From assembly GCF_024218795.1 (NCBI RefSeq), contig NZ_CP100400.1, forward strand, positions 124,001-188,000: a DNA stretch of 64,000 nucleotides. The letters are read 5' to 3'. Origin of the DNA: Halorussus aquaticus (GTDB taxonomy: Archaea > Halobacteriota > Halobacteria > Halobacteriales > Haladaptataceae). A program made the translations under genes and the position numbers. The notes beneath the pieces are model-generated. The model was not told the origin of the DNA and did no database searches. It saw only the letters and a program-made list of their open reading frames with translations. This document shows, in pieces, positions 44,409 to 53,926 of the stretch (the stretch's first letter is position 1; each line of letters opens with the position of its first letter).

Positions 44409-45455
44409 ATGAAGGCTGTCCAGTTCAGCGAACACGGAGACCGTGACGTCATCGAGTACGACGAGTTTCCGGACCCGACGCCGGACCGCGACGAGGTACT
44501 GGTAGACGTGAAGGCGGGCGCGCTCAACCACCTCGACGTGTGGACGCGCAAGGGCCTGCCCGGATTGGACCTCGACATGCCCCACGTCCCCGGAAGCGAC
44601 GCGGCGGGCGTCGTCCTCGAAGTCGGCGAGGACGTGACCCGGTTCGAACCGGGCGACCGAGTGGCGGTCTCGGCGGGCGTCTACTGCGGGAAGTGCGAGT
44701 TCTGCCGCGACGGCGAGTACTCGCTGTGCGTGAACTACCACATCATCGGCGAACACGTCCGGGGCGTCCACGGCGAGCGCGCCGCGGTTCCCGAGGACAA
44801 CCTCGTGGAAGTCCCCACGGGCGTCGAGTGGGAGACGGCGGCGGCCGCGCCGCTGGTCTTCCAGACGGCGTGGCGGATGCTGCTGAACCGCGGCGACCTC
44901 GACGCGGGCGAGAAGGTGCTGGTCCTCGGCGCGTCGGGCGGCGTCGGCCACGCCGCGGTCCAGATTGCCGACTACGCCGGGGCCGAGGTGTACGCCACCG
45001 CCTCCTCGGACGAGAAACTGTCGTACGCCGAAGAGGTCGGCGCGGACTACACCATCAACTACGACGCGAACGACTTCGCCGCCGAAATCCGGGAGTTGAC
45101 CGGGAAGCGCGGCGTGGACATGGTCGTGGACCACGTCGGCGCGGCGACCTACCCGGACTCCATCAAGAGTCTCGCCAAGGGCGGGCGCGTCGTCACCTGC
45201 GGCGCGACCACCGGACCGAACCCCGGCGCGAGTCTGAACCGCATCTTCTGGAACCAGCTCTCGGTCATCGGTTCGACCATGGCGAACCCCGGCGAGGTGG
45301 ACGACGTCCTCGAACTCGTCTGGGACGGCACCTTCGAGCCGCGAATCCGGGAGACCCTGCCGATGAGCGAGACGGCCAGTGCCCACGAACTGCTCGAAGA
45401 GCGCGAGGGCTTCGGCAAGGTCGTCGTCGTGCCCGACAGCGAGTACGACGGATGA
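44409..45455 (+). CDS. Zinc-binding alcohol dehydrogenase-like oxidoreductase (MDR family)
   Basis: A 348-residue medium-chain reductase. The Rossmann motif is VLGASGGVGHAAVQIA. The structural-zinc lobe has four Cys (YCGKCEFCRDGEYSLC). The usual GHE catalytic-zinc motif is GSD and no Cys sits at the first ligand site, so catalytic zinc is probably absent. That points to a quinone/enone reductase-like enzyme rather than a true alcohol dehydrogenase. It overlaps the next gene by 4 nt. Confidence 0.88.
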   Translation: MKAVQFSEHGDRDVIEYDEFPDPTPDRDEVLVDVKAGALNHLDVWTRKGLPGLDLDMPHVPGSDAAGVVLEVGEDVTRFEPGDRVAVSAGVYCGKCEFCRDGEYSLCVNYHIIGEHVRGVHGERAAVPEDNLVEVPTGVEWETAAAAPLVFQTAWRMLLNRGDLDAGEKVLVLGASGGVGHAAVQIADYAGAEVYATASSDEKLSYAEEVGADYTINYDANDFAAEIRELTGKRGVDMVVDHVGAATYPDSIKSLAKGGRVVTCGATTGPNPGASLNRIFWNQLSVIGSTMANPGEVDDVLELVWDGTFEPRIRETLPMSETASAHELLEEREGFGKVVVVPDSEYDG

Positions 45456-45754
45456 CCGAAGACACCTACACGCACCGCCCGGGCGACGTGGACGAGGGCC
45501 GCGGCGGCCGCGAGACCGACGAGGAGACCGACCTCTCGGACCCCACCGCGCCGGTCGAGCGCGGCCGCGAGGAGTGGGACTGGCGCGGGTGGGTGCTGGT
45601 CGGCGTCATCGTCGTCTGCTTTCTGGTGATTCCGGCGACGATGCTGTTCCTGCCGCCGGTCCGCCCGTACAAGTTCGCCTACCTCGTCCTGCCGATGATT
45701 CCGGCGATTCTGCTCGGTGCGACCGCGGTCTGGTCGGCCCAGCGGAGTGACTGA
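45452..45754 (+). CDS. Small membrane protein downstream of the MDR oxidoreductase
   Basis: A 100-residue protein. The hydrophilic acidic N-terminus (MTEDTYTHRPGDVDEG) is followed by EEWDWRGWVLVGVIVVCFLVIPA and a second helix YLVLPMIPAILLGATAVW. The start overlaps the oxidoreductase stop (ATGA). This resembles short haloarchaeal two-helix proteins of unknown role. Co-translation suggests an association with the oxidoreductase, possibly membrane tethering. Confidence 0.65.
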   Translation: MTEDTYTHRPGDVDEGRGGRETDEETDLSDPTAPVERGREEWDWRGWVLVGVIVVCFLVIPATMLFLPPVRPYKFAYLVLPMIPAILLGATAVWSAQRSD

Positions 45755-45899
45755 GCGCTCGCGCTCTTCTCGCCCGACCTCGGATTCTATATATCGTTAT
45801 CTCGTGTATTCGATCTGCTCGAAGAACGCAGCGATGCGACTACGGGGGTTCGTCCACGGCCGGTGGTTCGGTTACGAGGCCAAACGTACCCCAGAGAAC

Positions 45900-46361
45900 C
45901 TACGACTCCGCAGTTTCCACGCGAACTGACTCCGCGACGAACTCTTCGCCGGTCCAGCGCCACGACTCTACGGACACCGCGGACTCCCCCGCGTCGTTCC
46001 CGAGCGAGACGACGAGGTACGACCGGTCGGGCCACGTCGCCTGCGCGGCGTCGGTGGCGCTCGGCCGCGACGGACCTCGCGGATGCGAGTGGTAGAACCC
46101 CACCACTTCCCGGCCCGCGTCTTCGATTTCCTCCATCAGTGCCAACTGCTCACGCGGGCCGATTTCGTATCGCGTCCGGGGCGTCTCCGCGACGTTCTCG
46201 GCCGGATGGCTGGTCTCGACGCGGTGGTCGGTCTCGTCCCGAGTCCCCGCGAGGATACCACAGACCTCCTCGGGTGCGCCCTCTCGCGCGCGTGCGAGAA
46301 TCTCCTCGCGGACGGACCGGGGGACGACGACGGTGGGTGAGTCGGACTCGTCTGTCGGCAC
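45900..46361 (-). CDS. JAMM/MPN-domain metalloprotease (HvJAMM1-like desampylase)
   Basis: A 153-residue protein. The JAMM zinc site is intact: EEVCGILAG (Glu31/32) and HSHPRGPSRPSATD with His91, His93, Ser101 and Asp104. Size and motif spacing match the Haloferax JAMM1 protease that removes SAMP modifiers from proteins. Its candidate substrate partner, a SAMP1-like protein, is at 24091-24366. An alternative is a RadC-like or Mov34 hydrolase of other isopeptides. Confidence 0.85.
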   Translation of the reverse strand: MPTDESDSPTVVVPRSVREEILARAREGAPEEVCGILAGTRDETDHRVETSHPAENVAETPRTRYEIGPREQLALMEEIEDAGREVVGFYHSHPRGPSRPSATDAAQATWPDRSYLVVSLGNDAGESAVSVESWRWTGEEFVAESVRVETAES

Positions 46362-46427
46362 GGGGCTTCTGGGTTTACGGTTCGTGGCTCGACGGGATAA
46401 GTGCTGGTTCCCGGTCCCCCGACGCTC

Positions 46428-47432
46428 TCAATCGGCGTCGGGTCGGTCGTCTTGGTCCACCTCGCGGAGGACGAACGGCCCGATAGCCAGCGTTCGCTTC
46501 GCCACGGTGGCGATGCGGAGGATGTACGACAGCAGTAGCATGAACGGGACCGCCGAGACGGTGACGGCGAGACTGGTCAGTAACACGTCGTTGCTCACGC
46601 CGAGCGTCGCGCCGGGGACCGCCCGCGCGTCGTAGTAGATGATCATCGACGAGGCCACGACCAGCGCCGGGACCGCCGAGTAGAGCATCCCCCGCGACAG
46701 GTCGACCAGTTCCCACTGGAAGTAGAGCGTCTTGAAGTGTTCGCGCGCGGGAGCGAAGAACCGCAGTACCTCTTCGAGGTCCTCAAAGGAGGCCTCGGCG
46801 TCGTCGGTCAGCGAGTCGGCGTGGCGGTTGCGGAGGCTCCGCGTGCGGAAAATCTTCCACGAGTAGTTGAAGTCCAGCACCGCCGACAGCATGTCGTAGC
46901 TCCCGAACTCGGCGTCGGCCAGTCGGTCGCTGACGGCGTCGGCGTTCGCCTGCAGTTCGCCGACGAAGTCCGTCGTCTGGTCTCGCAGGTCCGCGTCGGG
47001 GTTGTCGGCAATGTCGTCACGGAGGGCCGTGGCGCGCGAGCGGGTCTCCTCGACCAGTTCCCGCATGAACGCCGAAGGTTCGGGCGGCGTCACGGGCGCG
47101 TCGAGAACGTCCTCCACATCCTCTCGGAACGCCATCGCGTCCTGCATCCGGTTTCGCTGGTCGCCGACCGGGCCGAGTTCCTGCGAGAGGACCAACTGGT
47201 TCAGCGTTACGACGAGCGTCACTCCCGTCACGATGGCGGTGACGTACGCCTGAAACAGCGTCTCGGTGGGGTCGGAGACCGCGACCGACCGCTGGAGCGG
47301 CGAGGGGTCGAGGACGCCGAGCGCGACCATCGCGACGAACAGTACCGCGAGCAACGCACCGGCGACGCTCCACCGATTGGCCCCCAACAGTAGCCAGAGT
47401 TTCACCCGACTCTCGTCGGCCCGCTCGCGCAT
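46428..47432 (-). CDS. Four-helix membrane protein with cytoplasmic helical domain, paralogue B
   Basis: A 334-residue protein from ATG 47432 (MRERADES), or 355 from an in-frame GTG at 47495. It has the same layout as the gene at 24495-25730: two N-terminal helices, a charged helical domain and two C-terminal helices. Shared residues include FNYSWK/YDYSWQ, REHFKTLYFQWELVDLSRGMLYSAVPAL and IGPFVL near the end. Function unknown. The acidic tail is short here (REVDQDDRPDAD). The divergent neighbour is a secreted metalloprotease-like protein. Confidence 0.7.
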   Translation of the reverse strand: MRERADESRVKLWLLLGANRWSVAGALLAVLFVAMVALGVLDPSPLQRSVAVSDPTETLFQAYVTAIVTGVTLVVTLNQLVLSQELGPVGDQRNRMQDAMAFREDVEDVLDAPVTPPEPSAFMRELVEETRSRATALRDDIADNPDADLRDQTTDFVGELQANADAVSDRLADAEFGSYDMLSAVLDFNYSWKIFRTRSLRNRHADSLTDDAEASFEDLEEVLRFFAPAREHFKTLYFQWELVDLSRGMLYSAVPALVVASSMIIYYDARAVPGATLGVSNDVLLTSLAVTVSAVPFMLLLSYILRIATVAKRTLAIGPFVLREVDQDDRPDAD

Positions 47433-47598
47433 CGTGTCGTTCGGTTGCGAGTCGTCGCCCGACCCGTCCGTTCTCGTCTCGTCACGCCCCGTCACGGTAT
47501 CGCCCCAGACGTTCCGCTGGCGGACATGTGCGCTCGGATACGGGAGGACGACGGAAATACCCGCGGGCCTTTTGCCGTCTCGGCACGTGCGTGGGTGC

Positions 47599-48972
47599 AT
47601 GGCAGGGGGAGTCAGGGTGGCCCTCGCGTTGGCGGTCCTGCTCGCACTCGCGGGCGCGACCCCGGCGGCGGCCGACCAGACCTCGGGAGTGGAGAGCGCG
47701 GGAACCGCATCGGACCGGGTCGGGCCACCCGGCGAACGAGTGGCGGACGGACGCCTTACCGACGAGGAGTCGAGCGACGGGACAGTCGAAATCGAGACGG
47801 AGGGGTTCACCCCGGACTACGACCCGGCGACGGTGTTGAACCGGGTCGAGCGACTCCGCGGCCTCGACGCGACGCAGGGAATCACGCTCCACGAGTACGA
47901 CCCCGAGAACGGCGAGGGGTACGACATGCGCGACGCGTTCGGGTCCATTCGACCGGTCGGAGCCGAGGCGCTCCAGTTGTACTCGAACGCGTCCACCGAG
48001 CGCCGGAGTCCCCTCGGCTACACGGTCGAACGGGAGGCCGCCGTCCACATCTACCTGCTGAACGACTCGCAGTTGACCGAGTACGGTCTCACGCAGGACG
48101 TGGTGCTGGCCCACGAGTTCGTCCACGCCCTCCAGTTCCAGCACGAACTGCTGACGCCCTCGCGTTCGCAGTTCCGGGCGCAGTTCTCGCGCTGGACGAC
48201 CGATTCCCGCCTCGTCACCACCGCGATGGTCGAGGGTGACGCCATGTGGGTGACCGAGCAGTACGTCCGCCGCCACGGCGGGGGCAACTACTCGGTCGCG
48301 AACTACAACCGGACGCTGGACCGGGCGGCGTGGCCGCACAGCGTCGCGGGGACGCCCTACTACTACGGCTACGAGTTCTACGAGCGGACCGGCAGTTCAC
48401 CCGCGGACCGGACGGCGGCCATCGAGCGCCCGCCCGACTCGACGGCCGAACTGCTCCATCCGACGGAGGGAGACGAGCGCGCGCCGCTTCCCGACGCTCC
48501 GGAGATTCCCGAGTCCGAGAAGCTGACCCAGTACCACACCGACACCGTCGGCGAACTGGTCGTGCGTCACTCGCTCCGGATGAACGGTCTGTCGTTCGAC
48601 CGGGCGGCCCGCGTCGCCGAGGGGTGGGCCAACGACCGGATGTACTACTACGCCGCCGCCGGTGCGGCGGGACCGGCGACTCACTGGGTGACGGTCTGGG
48701 AGAGCGAACGCGAGGCCCGCGAGTTCGCCGACGCGTGGCGAGCGATGCTGGACGAACGTGGCGCGCGCTCGGCGGACGAGACGCTGTTCGTCCCGGCGAG
48801 TGACCACGCGCCCAGCGTCCACTACGTCGTCGAGCGCGACGGCGCGACGGTCCGAATCACGGCGGCCGGTCGGGCCGACACCGCGGAGCGCCTCGCCGAG
48901 TCTGTGACCGGGACGAACGAGGACGGAGACGGCGAGTACGGGAACGAGGAAGACGGAGACGACCGGGCGTAG
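47599..48972 (+). CDS. Secreted zinc metalloprotease-like protein
   Basis: A 457-residue protein with a Sec-type signal (MAGGVRVALALAVLLALAG, then TPAAA). The zinc motif HEFVHALQFQH (HExxH) is preceded by LTQDVVLA and followed about 40 residues later by AMVEGDAMWVTEQYV, as in gluzincin-like proteases where a downstream Glu is the third ligand. The domain covers about residues 70-330. The C-terminal part includes a region with TYYYGYE-type aromatic stretches and a Glu/Asp-rich end. It could be a surface or secreted peptidase. The start ATG 47599 begins the signal. Confidence 0.75.
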   Translation: MAGGVRVALALAVLLALAGATPAAADQTSGVESAGTASDRVGPPGERVADGRLTDEESSDGTVEIETEGFTPDYDPATVLNRVERLRGLDATQGITLHEYDPENGEGYDMRDAFGSIRPVGAEALQLYSNASTERRSPLGYTVEREAAVHIYLLNDSQLTEYGLTQDVVLAHEFVHALQFQHELLTPSRSQFRAQFSRWTTDSRLVTTAMVEGDAMWVTEQYVRRHGGGNYSVANYNRTLDRAAWPHSVAGTPYYYGYEFYERTGSSPADRTAAIERPPDSTAELLHPTEGDERAPLPDAPEIPESEKLTQYHTDTVGELVVRHSLRMNGLSFDRAARVAEGWANDRMYYYAAAGAAGPATHWVTVWESEREAREFADAWRAMLDERGARSADETLFVPASDHAPSVHYVVERDGATVRITAAGRADTAERLAESVTGTNEDGDGEYGNEEDGDDRA

Positions 48973-48977
48973 CGGCG

Positions 48978-49802
48978 CTAGTTCTCCTCGTCGTCCTTGA
49001 GTTCCTCTAGTTCGGCTTCGATGTCCTCGTCCGCGCTCTCGGTTTCGACTTCGGTCTCGACGTCGGCGGTCTCGGCGTCGGCGGCGTCGGCGGCGTCGGT
49101 CGAACCCTTGCCCATCTCGGTTTTGAGCGTTTCGAGTTCGGCGTCCACCTCGCCCGAGGTTCGGACCTCTTCGAGTTCGCGGTCGAGCGAGTCCTTGTCC
49201 GAGAGCGCGTCCTCGAAGACGCCCGACTCCTGTAACTCGTCCATCGCCTCCGAGCGGGCCTCCATGTCCTCGGTGCGTTCCTCGGCGCGTTCGATGGCGC
49301 GGCCCACGTCCTCCATCTCGTCGCCCGCACCGGTCATGGCCTCCGAGACGCGCGTCTGGGCCTCGGCGGCCTCGTAGCGGGCCTTCATGCTCTCCTTCTT
49401 GGTGCGGAACTCCTCGATGCGGTTCTGGAGTTGGTCTTTCTTCTCGACGAGGTTGTCCTGCGTGTTCTGGAGGCTGGCTATCTGACCTTCGAGGTCCTCT
49501 ATCTGGTTCATCTTCTGCTTCTTCTTCTCCAGCGCGCGCCGGGCGAGGTCCTCGCGGTCCTGATTCACGGCCTCGCGGGCCTGCTCGTTGTGTTTCTCGA
49601 CGTTCTCTTCGAGTCGGCGCTTCTGCATCTCCAAGCGCTTCTTCTGGGTGGTCAGGTCCGCGATACCCTGTTTGACCTCCTGTAACTCGTCGCGCATCTG
49701 TTCGTAGGAGTAATCGAGCGTCTCGGAGGGGTCCTCGGCCCGATTGAGCGCGGCGTTTATCTTCGACCGAACGACGTACGACAGGCGTGAAAGCACTCCC
49801 AT
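48978..49802 (-). CDS. pspA: PspA/IM30-family (ESCRT-III-like) membrane-stress protein
   Basis: A 274-residue, almost wholly coiled-coil protein. MGVLSRLSYVVRSKINAALNRAEDPSETLDYSYEQMRDELQEVKQG-type N-terminus is diagnostic for PspA. Helices of about 200 residues are rich in Glu, Lys and Gln. The C-terminus is extremely acidic with Ala/Asp repeats. Role by family: membrane repair or stress polymer. TATA-like TTTTAAGG (minus strand, 49826-49833) is 24-31 nt before ATG 49802. Confidence 0.92.
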   Translation of the reverse strand: MGVLSRLSYVVRSKINAALNRAEDPSETLDYSYEQMRDELQEVKQGIADLTTQKKRLEMQKRRLEENVEKHNEQAREAVNQDREDLARRALEKKKQKMNQIEDLEGQIASLQNTQDNLVEKKDQLQNRIEEFRTKKESMKARYEAAEAQTRVSEAMTGAGDEMEDVGRAIERAEERTEDMEARSEAMDELQESGVFEDALSDKDSLDRELEEVRTSGEVDAELETLKTEMGKGSTDAADAADAETADVETEVETESADEDIEAELEELKDDEEN

Positions 49803-49976
49803 ATAACTCCCTTTCGTGACCTGACCCTTAAAATCCTCACCTCCCCAACAGTCGTCAGACGGACGCGTGCCGTTTCGAACTCCTGTGGCGGTCGCCGGGT
49901 CCCGACTCAACCGACCCGCGCGCGAGACCGAGACCGGAGTAGAACGCTTTTCCGAGTCGTTCCCCAACACTCGGGC

Positions 49977-50591
49977 ATGAACTCCGAGGACCTGCCGATT
50001 CCCGGCGGCCGGGACGTGCGCGCGACCCTCGACACCCCAGCGTCCGACGACGCCGACGCGGTAGTAGTCGCCTGCCCGCCTCATCCCCAACATCGAGGTC
50101 ACCGCGGCGACGCGCGCCTGACCGCCGTGAGCGAGTTCCTCACCGACCGCGGCGTCGCCTGTCTCCGCTTCGACTACGGCGACTGGGACGAGGGGTACGG
50201 CGAGCGCGAGGACGCCCGAAACGCGCTCCGGTGGGCGCGCGACCGGTACGACCGAGTGGGTATCTTCGGATTCAGTTTCGGGACTGCCGTCGCCGCGCTC
50301 GCGGCCTCGACCGTCGAACCGCAACCCGACGCCGTCTCGCTGCTCGCGCCCACGGACCGACTGGCCGAGGACCTCGACACCGTGGCCGCGCTCGACGACA
50401 TCGAAGCGCCGGTACAGGTCGTCTACGGGACGCGCGACGACACCGTGAACTGGAAACCAGTCGTCGAGCGAGCGCGGGAGTTGGAGTACGACGTGGTCGA
50501 ACTGAGCGCGGACCACTTCTTCGTCGGCCAGCACGCGAAGGTGGCCGACGCCGTCGGCGGGTTCCTCGCCGAGGAACTCGGAGAACGATAA
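49977..50591 (+). CDS. Alpha/beta-hydrolase (dienelactone hydrolase-like)
   Basis: A 204-residue hydrolase. Nucleophile elbow GFSFG (about 98-102), Asp region YGTRDDTVNW and His in SADHFFVGQH form the likely triad. CPPHPQHRGHRGD is the conserved oxyanion-hole loop of the family. Cytoplasmic. Substrate unknown; such haloarchaeal proteins are often annotated as esterase or dienelactone hydrolase. Confidence 0.85.
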   Translation: MNSEDLPIPGGRDVRATLDTPASDDADAVVVACPPHPQHRGHRGDARLTAVSEFLTDRGVACLRFDYGDWDEGYGEREDARNALRWARDRYDRVGIFGFSFGTAVAALAASTVEPQPDAVSLLAPTDRLAEDLDTVAALDDIEAPVQVVYGTRDDTVNWKPVVERARELEYDVVELSADHFFVGQHAKVADAVGGFLAEELGER

Positions 50592-50621
50592 GGATATATC
50601 GGCGAAGTGTCACGCTTCGGT

Positions 50622-50978
50622 ATGGAACTGCTCCCGGCGGTCAATCTCGTCCTCCTCGTGTCGGGCCTCGGGTTCCTGCTCGGAATCCCGTCGGTGCGGA
50701 TGGGTGACTCGCTGAAACTGGAGGAGGAAATCGCGTATCCGTTGGTCTTCCTCGGGATGGTCCCGTTCGCCGTGGCGAACAATTACCGGTGCGCTCCGAA
50801 CTGCCCGACGTTCTTCGAGCAGTTCCCGTACCGGAGCGCCGCGAACGTCTGTTTCCTGCTCGCGTTCGTCCTCCAACTCCGGGCCAACGCCAAGAAAATC
50901 GGCGGTGGGCCGACTCATCCCAAGAACGAACCGTACGAGGGCGGCGGGCAGACCTACCTTTGGGACGACGAGGAGTAA
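50622..50978 (+). CDS. Small membrane protein with CAPNCP motif
   Basis: A 118-residue protein with three hydrophobic helices (about 5-22, 38-52, 70-87) and a loop YRCAPNCPTFFEQFPYRS containing two Cys. The C-terminus is hydrophilic (GGGPTHPKNEPYEGGGQ). TATA-like GATATATC at 50593-50600 supports ATG 50622, since the in-frame GTG at 50607 would be too close. No family recognised. Confidence 0.65.
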   Translation: MELLPAVNLVLLVSGLGFLLGIPSVRMGDSLKLEEEIAYPLVFLGMVPFAVANNYRCAPNCPTFFEQFPYRSAANVCFLLAFVLQLRANAKKIGGGPTHPKNEPYEGGGQTYLWDDEE

Positions 50979-50988
50979 CCGAGAGCAG

Positions 50989-52104
50989 TCACACGACGAG
51001 TTCGGGCCGCTCGCCGATTTCGACCGGGACGGTCGTAATCGACCCGTCGCGGCGGACGCGAACCGACAGCGTCTCGCCCGGACTCGCGTTGAGCGCGAGA
51101 TACGCGTGGAGGGCCTTCGGGGTGCGAACCGCTTCGCCGTCGATGGCGAGCACGGCGTCGCCGCCGACCGGGACGCGGAACCCCTCGACGCGACGGACGC
51201 CCGTGCAGGGTCTGAGTTGCCCCTCGGCCGGAGCGCCCGACGGAACGTCCACGACGAGAACGCCCTTCGGGTTGGGGAACTCGTTCGCCCGCGCGACCAG
51301 TTCGGTCACGGACGTGGTCTGCGCTCCGAGATAGGGGTGGTCGTACTCGCCGTCCTCGATCAGCGCCGGGACCACGCGACGGACCAGCGACGCCGAGATG
51401 GCGAACGCGATGTTGTCGCCGCCGCCGGAGTTGACGACGCCGAGTACCCGCCCCGAGAGGTCTACCAGCGGACCGCCGGAGTTGCCGGGGTTGACCGGCG
51501 CGTCGGTCTGGATGGCGTTCGGAATCTGGTAGTCGCCCGCCGGACTCGGCACCTGTCGGTCGATACCGCTGACGATGCCGGAGGTGAGCGACCCGCGGAG
51601 ACCGTACGGACTCCCGACGACGGCGACTCTGGTCCCGATGGTCGGTTCGGATTCGATGAGCGAGAGGGGGTCCGTCTGGGTCGTACTTCCGAGTTCGACG
51701 ACCGCGAGGTCGCTCCGCGGGTCGCGGCCGACGACTCGCCCGATTCGGGAGGTGGTCTCGTTGAGTTGGACGCTCGCGCGGTCGGCCTCGCCGACGACGT
51801 GGTAGTTAGTGACGAAGTGGGTGGCGTCGTAGAGGAACCCCGACCCCTGCGAGCCGTCGGGCGTGCGAATCAACGCGACGGCGTCGGAAGTCTTCCGGTA
51901 CACCCGAGTGTAGACGCTCTCCGAGTCGGAGACGGTCGAGTCCGACGCGTCGCGCGCCGGGAGAGTCGTCTCGTGGGACTGGTTCACCGGATACCGCGTC
52001 TCGTTACGGGACGGCGGAGAGTTGTTCGAGCAACCGGCGACGCTTCCCGTCGCCGCGGCCGCGAGCGCGCCGAGGAAGGTCCGGCGCGTAGACTCCGTTG
52101 GCAT
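50989..52104 (-). CDS. Tat-exported lipoprotein serine protease (HtrA/Deg type) with PDZ
   Basis: A 371-residue protein. A Tat signal and lipobox are seen (RRTFLGALAAAATGSVAGCS, Cys near 25), so it should be lipid-anchored outside the membrane. The trypsin-like triad is TNYHVVG (His), SDLAVVEL (Asp) and PVNPGNSGGPL (Ser). A PDZ domain follows (about 275-365, with GVLVVDVPSGAPAEG and PKALHAYLALN). HtrA family: quality control of exported proteins. Confidence 0.92.
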   Translation of the reverse strand: MPTESTRRTFLGALAAAATGSVAGCSNNSPPSRNETRYPVNQSHETTLPARDASDSTVSDSESVYTRVYRKTSDAVALIRTPDGSQGSGFLYDATHFVTNYHVVGEADRASVQLNETTSRIGRVVGRDPRSDLAVVELGSTTQTDPLSLIESEPTIGTRVAVVGSPYGLRGSLTSGIVSGIDRQVPSPAGDYQIPNAIQTDAPVNPGNSGGPLVDLSGRVLGVVNSGGGDNIAFAISASLVRRVVPALIEDGEYDHPYLGAQTTSVTELVARANEFPNPKGVLVVDVPSGAPAEGQLRPCTGVRRVEGFRVPVGGDAVLAIDGEAVRTPKALHAYLALNASPGETLSVRVRRDGSITTVPVEIGERPELVV

Positions 52105-52237
52105 TAGTTGACCGTCCCGACTATCCCGCAAAGAAGCTTGGGGATAGAACGCGGTGTCCCGGTCTCCGACCGTGCTACCGTCTGACGCCCCTTGGACGCT
52201 CCGAAATCGTTTTGAACGACGCACGCCGACACTCGGT

Positions 52238-53926
52238 ATGCCGACCGAACCGGAAACAGATTACGACCCTTCTCTCGGGAACAAGTTCATTTTCGTCACC
52301 GGGGGCGTCATGTCGGGACTCGGCAAGGGCATCACGGCCGCCAGCACCGGCCGTCTGCTCGCCAACGCCGGGTTCGACGTGACCGCGGTCAAGATAGACC
52401 CCTATCTCAACGTGGACGCGGGGACGATGAACCCCTTCCAACACGGTGAAGTGTACGTCCTCAAAGACGGCGGCGAGGTGGACCTCGACCTGGGGAACTA
52501 CGAGCGATTCCTCGACATCGACATGACGTTCGACCACAACGTCACGACGGGGAAGACCTACCAGCACGTCATCGAGAAAGAGCGCGCCGGGGACTACCTC
52601 GGGAAGACGGTCCAGATAATCCCGCACGTCACCGACGACATCAAGCGCCGCGTCCGCGAGGCCGCCGAGGGCCACGACGTCTGCATCGTGGAAGTCGGCG
52701 GCACGGTGGGCGACATCGAGGGCATGCCGTTCCTCGAAGCCCTCCGGCAGTTCGCCCACGAGGAGGACGAGGAAGACTTCCTCCTCACGCACGTCACGCT
52801 CGTCCCCTACTCGAAGAACGGCGAGCAGAAGACCAAGCCGACCCAGCACTCCGTGAAGGAACTGCGGTCCATCGGTCTCCAACCGGACATCTTGGTCGGC
52901 CGGTGCGAGGACGAACTCGACCCCTCGACCAAGGAGAAGATAGCGCTGTTCTGCGACGTGCCGACCGACGCGGTGTTCTCGAACCCCGACGTGGAGGACA
53001 TCTACCACGTCCCGCTGATGGTCGAAGAGGAAGGACTGGACGAGTACGTGATGGACCGGTTCGACCTCTCCGACGAGGCGCTCCCGCCCGAAGAACGCGA
53101 CAACACGTGGCGTGACCTCGTCACGCAGGACACCCACGGCGAGGTGGACATCGCGCTCGTCGGCAAGTACGACCTCGAAGACGCCTACATGTCCGTCAAC
53201 GAGGCGCTCAAGCACGCCGGACTGGAGAAGAGCGTCGACGTGAACGTCCGGTGGGTCGATTCCGAGAAGATGGCCGAGGACCACGAGGAGCGCCTCCACG
53301 GTGCCGACGGCATCGTCGTGCCCGGCGGATTCGGTTCCCGCGGCACGGAGGGCAAAATCGAGGCCATCCGGTACGCCCGCGAGAACGGCGTGCCCTACCT
53401 CGGTCTCTGTCTGGGCTTCCAGCTAGCGGTCGTGGAGTACGCCCGGAACGTCCTCGGACTGGAGGGCGCTCACTCCGCGGAAATCGAGGAAGACACGCCC
53501 CACCCGGTCATCGACCTGCTGCCCGAGCAGTACGACCTCGAAGACCTCGGCGGGACGATGCGACTCGGCGCTCACGAGACCGACATCGAGGCGGGGACGC
53601 TGGCCGAGCAGGTCTACGGCGGCACTTCCTGCACCGAACGCCACCGCCACCGCTACGAGGTCAACCCCGAGTACTTCGACGAGTTCGAGGACTCGGACCT
53701 CGTGTTCTCCGGCGAGTCGGGCAACCGGATGGAGATACTCGAACTGGAGGGCCACCCGTACTTCTTCGGCACCCAGTTCCACCCCGAGTTCCGGTCGCGA
53801 CCGACTCGCGCGAGTCCGCCGTTCGTCGGACTGCTCGACGCGGTCCTCGACCGGCGCGACGGGCGCACTGACGACGAAACGGATTCCGAAGCCGACGCGA
53901 ACAACCCCGAGGAGGTCGAAGCCTGA
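52238..53926 (+). CDS. pyrG: CTP synthase
   Basis: A 562-residue enzyme converting UTP, ATP and glutamine to CTP. The N-terminal amidoligase half has [16 protein letters not shown]. The C-terminal glutaminase half has [12 protein letters not shown] and [11 protein letters not shown] with its catalytic Cys and the HPEFRSRP end. ATG 52238 (MPTEPETDY) is the family start; an upstream ATG adds a spurious leader. The stop overlaps guaA (TGATG). Confidence 0.97.
   Translation: MPTEPETDYDPSLGNKFIFVTGGVMSGLGKGITAASTGRLLANAGFDVTAVKIDPYLNVDAGTMNPFQHGEVYVLKDGGEVDLDLGNYERFLDIDMTFDHNVTTGKTYQHVIEKERAGDYLGKTVQIIPHVTDDIKRRVREAAEGHDVCIVEVGGTVGDIEGMPFLEALRQFAHEEDEEDFLLTHVTLVPYSKNGEQKTKPTQHSVKELRSIGLQPDILVGRCEDELDPSTKEKIALFCDVPTDAVFSNPDVEDIYHVPLMVEEEGLDEYVMDRFDLSDEALPPEERDNTWRDLVTQDTHGEVDIALVGKYDLEDAYMSVNEALKHAGLEKSVDVNVRWVDSEKMAEDHEERLHGADGIVVPGGFGSRGTEGKIEAIRYARENGVPYLGLCLGFQLAVVEYARNVLGLEGAHSAEIEEDTPHPVIDLLPEQYDLEDLGGTMRLGAHETDIEAGTLAEQVYGGTSCTERHRHRYEVNPEYFDEFEDSDLVFSGESGNRMEILELEGHPYFFGTQFHPEFRSRPTRASPPFVGLLDAVLDRRDGRTDDETDSEADANNPEEVEA

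Noticed and set aside
45836..45931. Possible 31-residue peptide MRLRGFVHGRWFGYEAK... preceded by a TATATATC-like site
   Set aside because: Too short and no conserved motif. Kept out of the feature list; ribosome profiling would be needed.
47493..47495. In-frame GTG as alternative start for the membrane protein at 46428
   Set aside because: It would add 21 hydrophilic residues, not contradicted by the paralogue's long N-terminus, but ATG 47432 is the conservative choice. Mentioned as alternative only.
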